From positions 16,832,332 to 16,896,331 of the forward strand of contig CM063257.1 in assembly GCA_032158295.1 (NCBI GenBank): 64,000 nucleotides of DNA, written 5' to 3'. Below, piece by piece: positions 10,934-22,499 of this stretch. A model generated the notes under the pieces. That model searched no databases. It was not told where the DNA came from and was given only the letters and a program-made list of their open reading frames with translations. The position numbers and the translations under genes are program-made. Numbering within the stretch: the first letter of the stretch is position 1; each line of letters opens with the position of its first letter. This DNA is from Pycnopodia helianthoides (taxonomy: Eukaryota; Echinodermata; Asteroidea; Forcipulatida; Asteriidae).

Positions 10934-11320
10934 TTAAAGGCAGTGGATACTTTTGATAATTTTTCAAGAAATTCATGACCATAATAAGTTACTTGGTAAG
11001 GAGCACCTGAGAGCTGCTGATAGTGTAAAACATTGTGAGAAACGACTCCCTCTGAAGTAATGTAGTTTTTGAGAAAGAGGTAATTTCTCAATAATATATT
11101 TGAATCTGAGAAAGACTTCAGGCATGAAGCCTTTCTCAGGCATTTGAAAAGCACACAATTCTATTCAACAAGGGTGTTTTTTATTTCATTATTTCCCTGC
11201 AACTTTGATGACCAATTGAGCCAACATTTTTCACAGGTTTGTTATTTTATGCATATGTTGGGATACACCAAGTGAAGATACTAGTCTTGGACAGTTCTCA
11301 AATGTATATCTTGCCTTTAA
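10934..11320 (-). mobile_element. TTAA MITE family B relative, copy B3
   Basis: TTAA at 10934-10937 and 11317-11320. It has GTGTAAAACATTGTGAGAAA and a central hairpin (GAGAAAGACTTCAGGCATGA pairing TCATGCCTGAAGTCTTTCTC imperfectly) at about 11110-11138. Ends are more diverged than in B1 and B2. Confidence 0.82.
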
Positions 11321-12882
11321 AGCGATTTTACCTTGAAACTGTCAGTCAATTTCACTTTCTGTATGAGAATCTATCTAGCATTAAAATCAATTCAACTTAT
11401 GAGGCCCTTTTTTATCCACGCGAAATCTGCATTCAATTTAGCAGTGTGGGCGCAACTAGAGAATTCCGCGAATAAAAGCTGCTGTGAATTGGGAAGCTGT
11501 TCAAGTGGGTTCTTAAATTGAACATTTTATCTTTTTTTTTCTTTTTTTTCGTAATCGTATAATGCAAAAGTACAATTGCTTAAACATTTAAGTGGAGTTG
11601 AATGACTGTTTGGAGGAGCTTTCAGTTTCACGCAAATTAGAAAAACGCAATGTTGAAATTGGTCGCTTGGTTGCCGAAAATGACCGGGAAAAACCTATAG
11701 AAGGCCAAAACAAAAACATGTTTAGCGTCCTGCCTTTTTGAAAAAGGGCTTTTTTTTCTTTCTTTTTTCAGTTGGCCGCCCGACACATGTTTTCAAGACC
11801 ACCGGCCGGGCTATTTTTCAAGATGGTTGCCAATTTTTGTTTGTGTGTTAAAGTCTAAAAATACGATCGTTAAAATGTATCCTTAACAAAAAAACAAACA
11901 AAACAAAAACAGAGGCGTCCCTCTTATAACGAAGCGGGCGGGGACGCTAAACATGACTTTCTTTTAGTTTGTCATTGCAATTTTACGAAGCTTTGTACAT
12001 TAGGGACTATTGCATACTTCCCATCTCCCCAAAAACAAAATTATTCGTCCCTTTTTTCCCCCTTTCTCTATTCCGAGTGAATGCTGGGTCTGTGCCCAGG
12101 TCAAGACCCAGGGTGATCAATTCCAATTTTTTAATTTTCGGATTCCTTTCAAGATCCCAAAGTGACGACACGCAATGGAGAAGGGGACCCAAAGCAATAA
12201 TGAAAAAAACCCGACCACTCAGAACACGAATACACGGTATGCAGGTTTTTTTTTAATATAGTATTGTGTCCCTCTATCGTTTAGAATAGTGCACATTTCT
12301 CCACCCTTTTCTTCATCGCACACAATCAAAAAATAATACATCAATACTCTGTTTCTTAGATATTATCTGGCAAGTCATGAAACGGAATAAAAAAGGCCTT
12401 TTGTGTGACGTTAATTTGCACTCTTTTAATATGAACTCATATCTATAGCTTGATATATGATATTTTTTTTCCCCCACCGTGTTGTAATTGTGCCTCGGGT
12501 ACAAACTTCCATAATTTGACTCTAATCGAGGCAGGCATTACTCGCAGTGAATAGCTACATGTTCAGTACAAATGAAGCATGCTGAAACGTATTGACTGTG
12601 ATAGAGTGATACACAGTTTGCAATATTAACCGTACATACCCCACAGGGAGGGGAATTTGCTGGAGATCTTGAAATATATAAGACGACAAAATCCACTTAC
12701 GGTGACCACTGAGGCTTTCACGAGTTAATACCAGGGTCATCAAATACTGTACTTCTTCAGGAATCGCCTATTAACACGATGCTGTTGGAGACAATTTCTT
12801 TACCCATACGGTTTAAATAGGGACGAGAATTAGTCCTGCAAATTAGTTTATACCCAAGTATTGATAAAACAAAAACTGTGTT
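11321..12882. other. Mostly unassigned; contains repeat O1
   Basis: 11555-11695 (AAAAGTACAATTGCTTAAAC, GACTGTTTGGAGGAGCTTTC, GTTGCCGAAAATGACC) matches 32735-32880 at moderate identity and is called family O. The rest has short frames only (11969-12256) and no recognisable gene. Confidence 0.5.
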
Positions 12883-13122
12883 TTAGAGGAACATTACAGA
12901 ATTGGTAAGAAAAAAACTTGTAAAATATACTAATTCACCATTTCAAAGTCCAAGTACATTGCACTTGGACGTTGAATGAATTCCAAAAGGAAGTGTCACA
13001 TTTTACATTCGCCGAGTCGCCCATCAGGAAGCACAATGAGGCGTGGTGGACGACCTAGGGGGGACTTGGGTGCCGTTTCATGGCGATCACGACAAGAAAG
13101 ATTGTTTTATCCTGGAAGCTAG
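12883..13122 (+). mobile_element. Lone family-A 5' end followed by cargo segment R1
   Basis: 12883-12930 is the first ~48 bp of family A (GAGGAACATTACAGAATTGG, then CTTGTAAAATATAC). 12931-13122 (R1) is about 97% identical to R2 (54649-54834) and includes AAGTACATTGCACTTGGACG and CCTAGGGGGGACTTGG. R1 stops exactly where the full copy A3 starts, as R2 stops at A14. Confidence 0.85.
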
Positions 13123-13517
13123 TTAAAGGAACATTACAGAATTGGTAAGAAAAAAAACTTGTAAATTTTACTTTTTGATCACAGATTTACATAAAACTTA
13201 CACGGTCTAATGATGATAATAATAGAAAACATCCCTTGAAATATTTCTGTCTGAAATGCCATATTTGATGTAAAATGAATAAACTAATTTTCCGATTGGA
13301 GTTTATTGCTCAGTGAGCGTTTTATTCATTTGTTGATTCTATATGATTTCATGCAAAATGTGTAATCGGTTTTTCACTATTTTCTCGTGACCCAGATGGC
13401 CGATCGATCTCAAACTTCTACAGGTTTGTCAGTTGATGTATATGGTGGATTACATAAAGTACTTACACTGCCAGCAACTGTTTTGTTAGCAAAACCAATT
13501 CTGTTATGTTCCTTTAA
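13123..13517 (+). mobile_element. TTAA MITE family A, copy A3
   Basis: Full length, TTAA at 13123-13126 and 13514-13517. The right flank TCGCTACCTTATGGAGACC resembles the right flank of A5 (27900), while the left flank matches that of A14, so the flanks have been exchanged or duplicated. Confidence 0.93.
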
Positions 13518-14110
13518 TAGTCGCTACCTTATGGAGACCGAGGACAAAGTAGAAAAGGGAAATTATGAGGTGCCCATAAGGGATTTCTAATGACCGGGGT
13601 GCTCCAAGTAATTGTGTGTACAGCGTAGGAGGACAGAGACGCAAGAAGGAACAAAAGATGTCCCCGCAGAGATGTCAACAATAGAATGAGTGAACATTGT
13701 GTACGCATTGAAACCGAGGATTTTAACAAAAAGGGATCAGGAAAGTACAAAGGTTTAACAAAAACTGTAATTGAAAAGATGAGTCTTCCACAAGCCCCTG
13801 GTCATGAAAAAACCGAAATATATTTACTAAAAACATGAAAACAAAACAATTATCCTGATTGATAACACAAGCACCCCCACAAAACAATCATACAACAACA
13901 TAACATCTAGACAATAAAACAACAAACAAACAAAAACACACTAATGTGTTACCTAACAATACAAGCAATAGATGCGACGCAATCAATTCATTTAACAAAA
14001 CACCCAAAAAGTCAGGAAAAGTTTCGAAATATAAAAAATGCTAAGTCTGGTAAAAGCGTAAAAAGTTTAATTTGTCGTAAAGTTGAAACAGTACACTACT
14101 AATGTAACTT
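13518..14110. other. Unassigned A-rich stretch
   Basis: Beyond the flank shared with A5 (about 13518-13545) I see only A-rich DNA with CAAACAAACAAA-like short repeats. Confidence 0.45.
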
Positions 14111-14222
14111 TAGTTTGCGGTAACACCATGTGCACGTATCTACTTTGCTGTGTAGATTTGCTCTTTGAGAACTTGTCTTGCTATTTTTGTTCTACTGCCG
14201 CGAAGTAGATTTTGATGTTCAG
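14111..14222 (-). mobile_element. P1 retroelement fragment
   Basis: Shares TTTGCGGTAACACCATGTG, TCTACTTTGCTGTGTAGATT and CTACTGCCGCGAAGTAG with P1. It is truncated at both ends and lacks both the hammerhead-like end and the terminal GAGGCATTGC. Confidence 0.78.
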
Positions 14223-14439
14223 GAAATTTGGCCGGGATTTCTACTTTCGCTTTAGTACCTCAAATCCCATTACTTTACTATTGTCCTAAGATTATCTCCA
14301 AAGCGCTCACATTGCCGGAAAGTTCCACGTTTGTAAGAATAAGAAATCTACTCATTACAATAAGTTTGGAGATTGAAAACAGATTGACAGCTCTGTGTGA
14401 TTGAAGGAGTCAGCTTTATTTAGCTTCACAGCGTGTAGT

Positions 14440-14700
14440 TGGTAAACGGTCTAGAGCATCAACTTTAAGCACTGATGGTTGAATCGTCAGCGAGTGGGTT
14501 CGAATCCTGGTCGTGACAGTTTTTGTTTTGGGGCAAGACACTTAACCATAATTGCTTCTGGATGGGTACCTGTGAGGTGGGAGATTTTTGATGTGAATGA
14601 CTGGCGAACTGCGCGCCCGTTTGGCTGCCGGTGCTGCATACCCCAAAGCAACCTCGTCCCCAGGGTGTGTCGAGCAGTACGAGGTTGACCGCTCTCTCAC
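14440..14700 (+). mobile_element. tRNA-derived SINE (family L)
   Basis: B-box GTGGGTTCGAATCCTGGTCG at 14493-14512, then GACACTTAACCATAATTGCT. The A-box region (GGTCTAGAGCATCAAC) lies about 50 bases upstream. Ends in a GC-rich block, CAGGGTGTGTCGAGCAG. Confidence 0.7.
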
Positions 14701-15829
14701 CCTGGTATTGGATTATTTGCATATCCACAATTTTTGGATACGTATGCAAATTAGAAAAGTCTGGCTGCATTCGAAATTCACATCTTCGTCATAGTCTCGT
14801 GGTCCGGTACAAGATTTAATAACTGTACGGTGTAATTCTTCTAGACACTATGAATATGGAACTTATGCTAATATTGTAAAGTCGTTGTCCAATCAGGGTC
14901 AAAGTAAGGAGTTTCCCTCCCAGGGTTTACTATTGTAAACATGGTTGGAAATAAAGTAAACCATGGGGACGAGGTTGACTCCAAAGGAGTTGAGATGGTT
15001 TCAGGAATGCGTAAGGCCTTTTGAACACGGCTGGCAATAATAGTATCAAGGGCTTTGCTATTAAGTTTTTTCTTCTTCTTTTTCAAAAGTTTGAGTTTGG
15101 GCAGTGCAGCAAAAATGTTGTCCTGAAGCCGCGTCGTGTCTTCTCGACGTTTGGTCAAAAAAAAAAGAGAAAAATATCTTGCGCCGGTGTAAAGATTGAG
15201 TAACCTGTAAGCAGCTTAATGAGATTTAACTCTCGTGTAAAAAGGTACTTTAGGAATCGGGAGAATCGGCACACTGTGAGGATTAGTCGAGTCTTTCAGA
15301 ACATCAAACCAACTGCTTCATGCTCTTTGATTTATAATCTGATATCCAACGAAGGTGTTGCACTTGTTGGGGTTAGGACAATTAGATTGATCGTGAATTT
15401 GTTTTCTTAACTGTACTTTTAGGGTCACAAGCCTACTGGAACACACACACATGGGTTCATTACACTGTCGCAGCGAGAACTTTTGGAAAAAGCAATTCGT
15501 CCTGTTCCAATTGCCTCCAACAACTGACAGGAACACGAAGCAATACGTTTCGAAATTATAGACACCGGCCATCCTTTGAAAATATTCTGATGAAGAGTGT
15601 TACCTGACAATTTGCCTTCTACATTCATCTGTTCTCGTTGGGATAAATAAGTCGCCTGGTGCCGGAAGCAAGATCTTGCTTTGTAGTTAATTTTCTGCCG
15701 ACGTCTTACCGCAAATCTAATCATTTTTTTGTTATTGTATTTCCTTCTTAGTGCTCAGAGTTTAGTTTTTTTATTGTATGGGGCACTGCTTTCAGTTTCG
15801 TGGTGACTAAAGACAAAGGTCGTTCGCAA
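14701..15829. other. Unassigned 1.1-kb stretch
   Basis: Several short overlapping frames on both strands, none with a recognisable domain. No repeat family seen before the satellite zone begins. Confidence 0.4.
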
Positions 15830-17060
15830 GTATAGAGTAAACTATCAGTTGCAGCTGTTTTGTTAGCATTTGGAAGACGTACCTTATCTTGATTCAAAGA
15901 GAGTGAACTATCGGTTGCAGCAGTTTGGTTAGTATTACAATTCATGTACCTTCTCTTTAGTCAAAGAGGGAAAAACTTTCGGTTGAAGAGTTTTGTCAAC
16001 ATTACAAACATTTACCTCATCTTGATTCAAAGAGAGTAAACTAGTAAACTAGTGATTACATCAGTTTGTCGCCATTGTGAATATTTACCTCATCTTGATT
16101 CAAAGAGAGTAAACTAGTAAACTAGTGATTACATCAGTTTGTCGCCATTGTGAATATTTACCTCATCTTGATTCAAAGAGAGTAAACTAGTAAACTAGTG
16201 ATTACATCAGTTTGTCGCCATTGTGAATATTTACCTCATCTTGATTCAAAGAGAGTAAACTAGTAAACTAGTGATTACATCAGTTTGTCGCCATTGTGAA
16301 TATTTACCTCATCTTGATTCAAAGAGAGTAAACTAGTAAACTAGTGATTACATCAGTTTGTCGCCATTGTGAATATTACCTCATCTTGATTCAAAGAGAG
16401 TAAACTAGTAAACTAGTGATTACATCAGTTTGTCGCCATTGTGAATATTTACCTCATCTTGATTCAAATAGAGTAAACTAGTAAACTAGTGATTACATCA
16501 GTTTGTCGCCCTTGTGAATATTTACGTCATCTTGATTCAAAGAGAGTAAACTAGTAAACTAGTGATTACATCAGTTTGTCGCCCTTGTGAATATTTACCT
16601 CATCTTGATTCAAAGATAGTAAACTAGTAAACTAGTGATTACATCAGTTTGTCGCCATTGTGAATAGTTACCTCATCTTGATTCAAAGAGAGTAAACTAG
16701 TAAACTAGTGATTACATCAGTTTGTCGCCCTTGTGAATATTTACCTCATCTTGATTCAAAGATAGTAAACTAGTAAACTAGTGATTACATCAGTTTGTCG
16801 CCATTGTGAATAGTTACCTCATCTTGATTCAAAGAGAGTAAACTAGTAAACTAGTGATTACATCAGTTTGTCGCCCTTGTGAATATTTACCTCATCTTGA
16901 TTCAAAGATAGTAAACTAGTAAACTAGTGATTACATCAGTTTGTCGCCATTGTGAATAGTTACCTCATCTTGATTCAAAGAGAGTAAACTAGTAAACTAG
17001 TGATTACATCAGTTTGTCGCCCTTGTGAATATTTACCTTATTTTGATTCAAAGACAGTAC
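15830..17060. repeat. 73-bp satellite array with 146-bp higher-order dimer
   Basis: Core units of 73 bp (CATCTTGATTCAAAGAGAGT ... CAGTTTGTCGCC) repeat about 14 times from roughly 16015 to 17040; older, diverged 66-68-bp units precede them (15830-16010). The long form carries an 8-bp internal duplication (TAAACTAG TAAACTAG). From about 16600, units alternate strictly between GATAG/CCATTG/ATAGTT and GAGAG/CCCTTG/ATATTT types, a two-unit period. A diverged relative with 67-68-bp spacing is at 55390-55845. Confidence 0.96.
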
Positions 17061-18429
17061 ACTACCAGCAAGTTGGTAATGTTTAAGCTATTTGGAAGTG
17101 CTTTGAATACTAAGGTCAGCAACAATACAATTATCAGCATCAACCACAAAACAGAAGGAAAGAAATTAAGTGAATATGAAAATAAATAAACGATTATTTA
17201 AAAATACACGTACAATATTTGTAGTATATAATTGTAAGCTTTTTGAAATTTGTAAAATAATTAATTGGAATATGCTTGTTGACTTTAATTTGGCAGTTGC
17301 CTTAGTTACCATAAAGTTACTTACAGAAATCACACGAATTCATAAACGTAATGTTATATGAGGTGACAAAAAGTAACAATGTTTGAAAGTTGTGAAATAG
17401 GTTAATAGAAATATTTTTTTTGTATCTGCTTTCTCTGAACTTAAACATAACCCACTTACCCCCCCCCCCAAAAAAAAAAAAAAAAAACAGATAATAAATA
17501 AAACGCATTAACTTGGGTTTTTTTAAGGAAGTGAAATTGGACTAAACCCCTTTTGTAGGTGTACAATACTTAATGAAATAATGCTATGCATTCTCTTTCT
17601 AGGCTAGGTGAATGCCAACTTACGAAAGAAAAAAAAAATGAAAATTAGACAAATAAAAAAGAGAAACAGAAGTCACACAAATTCTTTAAGTTAATAAATA
17701 AGATTTGCTCGAACACTTTTGAAAGGTGTGAAGTATATAATGGATTGTTCCTGTAATGTACTCTGTGGCGATAATCCATTTGCACGGATACCTCAGTTGG
17801 CTAAGACCAAAATGTTTAGTGCGCTCCGCGGTCGGAATTAGACGGTTAAAAGCATCGGGAATTTCTCATTCGGCTCCGCACGTAATGGACAACTATGAAA
17901 TTTGCTGCTGCGTAGCATGTGGAAAGTGCATTTCATAGATTCAATTGGAGATATGTGAGCTTTCAACAAGAGTACCTTAACCCGTTTATACGCTGCAGGA
18001 GGGGCCTGGAAATCGTATTATGCTGTGTTTTTGGGTCATTTCTTCGCCATGGTTTTATAGACTCTATATTTGGGTGCAAATGGTACAGAACGCTTCCCTG
18101 TGAGATGAAGCTCTCTTTACCTGTCTGTGTGGTAAGATGTAATGAAAGGGGCTTGGATCGTGCAAAAAAGTGCAGTCGTTCTATTCATCTCGTTTTTCAG
18201 GAATCATGTCATAAATTTGACGGTATTGAATAAAAACAAATGGTTTGCAGAGCGAATTTTTTTTCACGATGACCATCGAGAGAGGTGTAATATTATTATT
18301 GGTTTATTTCAAACTAAATAAAAACGTGAACAAGTGTAGGTATGGCAACCGATAGGTTGATTTACACTATACAGTGATACGTAAACAAGGCTTATAATGA
18401 AAGAAAGACAGATTATTGTGCGACAATGT
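17061..18429. other. Unassigned 1.4-kb stretch
   Basis: AT-rich with a C9/A17 homopolymer junction at 17461-17487. Short frames (17756-18233) have no recognised domain. Confidence 0.4.
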
Positions 18430-18502
18430 GACCAGGAAGGTGTTTCAGAATGACACATAAATGGGTCAACTTGATGCAGAATCCGAGCTAGAATCCCGTA
18501 TG
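18430..18502 (+). repeat. Family M fragment (GGGTCA-rich repeat)
   Basis: TGACACATAAATGGGTCAAC and GCAGAATCCGAGCTAGAATC match 20608-20660. The fragment ends at the TTAA where A4 sits; the sequence that should follow (CCACTTTCTGGCTCAACCTG in the 20620 copy) is absent on the far side of A4. Confidence 0.7.
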
Positions 18503-18896
18503 TTAAAGGAACATTACAGAATTGGTAAGACAAAACATTGTAAAATATACTTTTTGATCACAGATTTACATCAAACTTACACGGTCTAATGATGATGATA
18601 GTAGAAAACATCCCTTGAAATATTTCTGTCTGAAATGACATATTTGATGAGAAATGAATAAACTAATTTTCCGATTGGAGTTTATCGCTCAGTGAGCGTT
18701 TTATTCATGTGTTGAATTTATATGATTTCATGCAAATGTGTAATCGGTTTTTCACTATTTTCTCGTGACCCAGATGGCCGATCGATCTCCAACTTCTACA
18801 GGTTTGTCAGTGTATGTATATGGTGGATTACGTAAAGTGCTTACACTGCCAGCAACTGTTTTGTTAGCAAAAACCAATTCTGTAATGTTCCTTTAA
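18503..18896 (+). mobile_element. TTAA MITE family A, copy A4
   Basis: Full length, TTAA at 18503-18506 and 18893-18896. It is inserted in, or next to, the family M fragment. Confidence 0.93.
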
Positions 18897-19369
18897 GGTT
18901 TACATTACCTTCAGCCAGTCTGTAGCGTCTTGCCCACGTCAGTTTACCGAGAGCGCCTTTCCTATTGTGAATTAGTCACCGAGGCCATACTGCTATCCGT
19001 CTTAAACCGTCATGAAAGCACACTGCTGCAAGGAGAAGGTCGATAGGTTTAAACTAAGTCAGGCCATGTATAAACGAAAAACTGCTGAGCGTTCTCACCC
19101 GACCGGCAAAAAAAAGCCGCAACTTTTTAATTACGATTTGTTTTCCCTCCTTTTTTTCAAAATAAATGTTAACAACTACTGTAATACTCATGCACAACTC
19201 TGCAATGTGACATAGCCGATCGTAAATGTCAACATCAAGGCCCACGGTTGTTTGCCGTGATAACCCTAAAAGAACCCAAAACCGTGGCTCCGGTTCCACA
19301 GGTCTGCAGCTCCGGTTCTGTTATCGACTTTGGAGCGGTGTACATTATGCAGAGTTCCAACACCAACAC
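18897..19369. other. Unassigned stretch
   Basis: No repeat family or RNA gene recognised; short frames on both strands without domains. Confidence 0.4.
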
Positions 19370-19705
19370 GAATCCCATATGTTAACCAGTCAGTTTCTGG
19401 CTCAGCCTGACCAAGAAAATTGGCCAGGCCCCCCTGGGACCCGAGATCCCGGTGAAAAGCTTCATATTGAGCTCCATAATGTCGTTATACAGGATAGTTC
19501 CAAAATAGTCAACCCACTTTGTGTGAAGCTATAATTGCAGAACTTGAACTCTGGCAATGCTGGCCTCTTTTTGAAGGAGTCAAGGAAAAATTGAAAGAAG
19601 GTGGAAGTCTTGACATGATTGATGTGATTGATCTTGAAGACCCAAGGGTCATATCACATTCCAAACGGCTTCATTCAATAGTGGTTTTTTTTTTACACTC
19701 ACACC
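19370..19705 (+). pseudogene. Family M copy with coding-like remnant
   Basis: CAGTTTCTGGCTCAGCCTGA through TTCCAAACGGCTTCATTC is shared with 20660-21025. In both copies one frame gives similar peptide: residues like EGVKEKLKEGG then SLDMIDVIDLEDP and SKRLHS here, and EGVKEH, a stop, then SLDMIDVIDDLKDL and FKRLHS there. Keeping peptide similarity over about 35 codons suggests descent from a coding exon, perhaps of a transposon. I do not recognise the protein, and a frame break near 19534 separates the upstream frame. Confidence 0.45.
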
Positions 19706-19776
19706 TACCATGACGGAAGATTCCTCCATGCACTTACATTCTAGTCATTTGAAAACTGTTCAATATAATCACACAA

Positions 19777-19946
19777 AAGAGGTTTTACAGTCACGTGATG
19801 TTATCACGTGACTGTGTGTTTGAGACGCCATATTGCCGGTCAATGACCAGAGGCAAGATCACCGTTCATGACCGTAACCATGACCGGCAAGATGGCTGCC
19901 GTTGCGGTAGTCGGGGCCAGTGACGTCAGCTGAAAAAACCTCTATA
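19777..19946 (+). mobile_element. Short MITE family I, copy I2
   Basis: About 95% identical to I1 (8919-9087), including the GTCACGTGAT/ATCACGTGAC palindrome. High similarity 11 kb apart suggests recent activity. Confidence 0.87.
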
Positions 19947-20504
19947 GACACTGAAGCTAGTCCACCACGCGCTGAAAAAAACACAAATCTAAACACCCCT
20001 TCTAATCAACGTGGACGACTCCATGTATAGACAAACGGTTGGGTGACGATCATTTTTGAAACGACACTGTGGAGCGTCCAATAATCATCCACATTGGACT
20101 CCAATGTTAAATTTAGGAGCTTCGCAGCATTAGACATTAGGCAAAGTACAGGATGACACGTGATGTGTTTTCCCACCGATAACAATGTGTGGTATATCTA
20201 GATGTATGAACTGGTATCAATATCAAGTAAGCGTTTTACTATAGGTAGGACTACAATATGGAAGCGTTTACAACATGACTAGGAAAAGAAAGTGAAGCAA
20301 TTTTCTTGAACCTTCCCCGGGACAAACAAAGACTTCATAACGTCAAGGACAAAAACCCATATCGATGGAAGGACGCATGTAGTAAACGCAACATTATTCT
20401 GGGTATAATTAATTGATTTGTGCTGAATTACTTTACCAGCTCCGTGAACTGTGGCCGACGAAAATTGCATCATTATCTAAAAATCGAAGAGCAACGCAGG
20501 TTTC
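19947..20504. other. Unassigned stretch
   Basis: No repeat family, RNA gene or credible frame recognised. Confidence 0.4.
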
Positions 20505-21035
20505 TCCAGAACTTCACTCTAAAACCTCCCAGATCAGAATCGACCCGAATAAGGGTCGCAGCGGGTCCCACCCATTTCTAGATCAATGTGACCCGGAATT
20601 TTTGTCATGATGACACATAAATGGGTCGAACTGTTGCAGAATCCAAGATAGAATCCCTTATCTTAACCACTTTCTGGCTCAACCTGACCAAGGAAATTGC
20701 TCAGCCCCCCCCCCCCCCACCCACCCCCCAAGGCCTAGGACCCGAGTTCCGGGTTCCTGGGAAATGCTTTATATTGAGCTCAATAATACCGTTATACAAG
20801 TAGTTCAAAAATAGTCAACCCACTTTTTTTGTGAAGCTATAATTTCAGAACTTGAATTCTGCAATGCTTGATGAAGGGTTTTTGTTGTTGACGTGGCCTC
20901 TTTTTTTTTAGAAGGAGTGAAGGAACATTGAAAGAAGTTGGGAAGTCTGGACATGATTGATGTCATTGATGATCTTAAAGACCTCAGGGTCGTATCAAAT
21001 TTCAAACGGCTTCATTCAAGGGGGTGATATGTTTC
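20505..21035 (+). pseudogene. Family M, second copy with broken frame
   Basis: The left part (20505-20660) is rich in GGGTCA/TGACCC half-sites (ACCCGAATAAGGGTCG). From 20660 it parallels 19385-19700. The coding-like stretch at about 20910-21025 has an in-frame TGA. A poly-C run at about 20706-20719 replaces a shorter C run in the other copy. Confidence 0.45.
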
Positions 21036-21539
21036 TTAACAAACTGGGGCACAGGGATGAATATTAGAAATCGATGGTGAACCATCCTTTCATAAAAAAA
21101 ATGTGTTACTGAAATAGATTAGCAATGCATCTGGGTAAATCACAATATGTTTTTTTTTTTTGACATATTGGTATATTTCCTTAACCCTGAAATGTGTTAC
21201 ATCCCCTGAGTATACGCAAATGTTGGGTAGGTGGTACTGACTGTTTCACACAATCCAACATACATTAAACATGTTTTCTGTGCATTTACAATGATTGTTT
21301 ATATATAAATGACACCCCCCCCCCCTCTTAGATAGTGGAATGGTCTTGTCTGGGATGTCAGGGAATTTGAGTCCCACAGGTCATTACACTTTTAAGATTA
21401 TGCTAATGTAATCAACGTGTGGAGCACATTCTGTCCACTTAAAAACAAAACAATGATGGTGATTGATTGTAAACAACAAAAACACCATAAAAAATTAAAT
21501 AAGATTTACCTGCTTTAAAGAGGAGCTCCAACATTCTAA
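21036..21539. other. Unassigned AT-rich stretch
   Basis: T12 near 21151 and C12 near 21317 are the only notable tracts. Confidence 0.4.
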
Positions 21540-21690
21540 AATCTCCCGGGTCAGATTTGACCCGGATTCCGAGTTCAGGGGATTCTGAACCCAATTTACG
21601 GGTCAGGCTGACCCAGAAATTGGGAATTTAAGATTGGATTCTGCGTCAGTTTGACCCATTGCTGAATTATTTTGACACAGATTCCGGGAT
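21540..21690 (+). repeat. Family M fragment with perfect GGGTCA palindromes
   Basis: GGGTCAGATTTGACCC occurs at about 21549 and the exact palindrome GGGTCAGGCTGACCC lies at 21600-21614. The later part (GGATTCTGCGTCAGTTTGAC) matches the other M copies in reverse sense. Confidence 0.65.
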
Positions 21691-21896
21691 GAAATCCGGC
21701 TTTTTCCAAATGAAACGGAATGGCCCAGAATTCGCAAGGTAGTTAGTATACTCTGCGACAATACACTCATGTGCGTCCAAATATTTGTTTAAAATGTAAG
21801 TGTAATTGCCCACATGAATTAAACGCTCTATGATTGATTGGGTTGATTGGTTAATTGAATGTTTTAGAAAAAACAGAGTCGCATTTACCATCTGGC

Positions 21897-22045
21897 GTGT
21901 CGTGGCCGAGTGGACTAATGCATCGATTCCCGGTCTTGTCACTTATGTCATTATTAGCGAGACACTTAACCATAATTGCTTCTCTTCACCCAGGTGTATA
22001 AAGGGAGAACCTGTTTTTCTTATAAGAAGTGAAACAAAATGATGG
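21897..22045 (+). mobile_element. tRNA-derived SINE head (family L)
   Basis: A-box-like GTGGCCGAGTGGACTAATGC and B-box-like GATTCCCGGTC, then GAGACACTTAACCATAATTG and TCTTCACCCAGGTGTATAAA as in 37176-37320. It looks like a leucine/serine-type tRNA derivative with a shortened middle. Confidence 0.72.
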
Positions 22046-22224
22046 GCAAATGATTAGTAACCTGAATTCATTATAAGTGTTGGTTTACACTGTTGCAGGT
22101 ACAAAGAAACTCTATACATTGTTTTATTATTCGTTATTGTCGGTGAAAATGATGCACATCAGTTTGGCACAATTTTCAGACACTGCAATCAAACAAATCA
22201 TCAAAAAATGGGGCATAGTTCCCG

Positions 22225-22395
22225 CAATACGTCGTTGAGGGTGTTGCGAAAGTTTGAGGAGTGGTCTAAGTATGCCCGATGAACAGGGATGAAAAGGTTG
22301 CATAGTGCCTCGATCTATAAGGTCAAGTTAAAGCCACTTGGATGTGTGCGCTACATAAGAACCAAGTATTAATATAACAATAAAAATTATTATTA
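22225..22395 (+). mobile_element. SINE tail fragment (family L)
   Basis: GTGCGCTACATAAGAACCAAG followed by an A/T trinucleotide-rich tail resembles the 3' end of the L copy at 37176. It may belong with the head at 21897. Confidence 0.55.
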
Positions 22396-22448
22396 TATGT
22401 GTTGGGATCACGTGTCCGCAAGGTCACGGATGCTTCGTCCGGGTCATC

Positions 22449-22491
22449 CTGCTGATAAAGACTGTAGTATCAGTCGAAAATTTCAGGTACG
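22449..22491 (+). ncRNA. Degenerate hammerhead-like hairpin
   Basis: CTGATAA (22452-22458), stem GACTG/CAGTC (22460-22464, 22471-22475) with a 6-base loop, then GAAAA. The order matches the P1 motif but core position G8 and the base after GAAA differ, so I expect no activity. Probably a retroelement relic. Confidence 0.4.
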
Positions 22492-22499
22492 GAAATTAT

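Noticed and set aside
15830..17060. CRISPR-like regular repeats
   Set aside because: Units are contiguous tandem copies with no unique spacers; eukaryotic satellite.
21600..21614. Functional estrogen response element
   Set aside because: The consensus matches, but it lies in a repeat rich in the same half-site and no target gene is visible; kept only as part of the family M observation.
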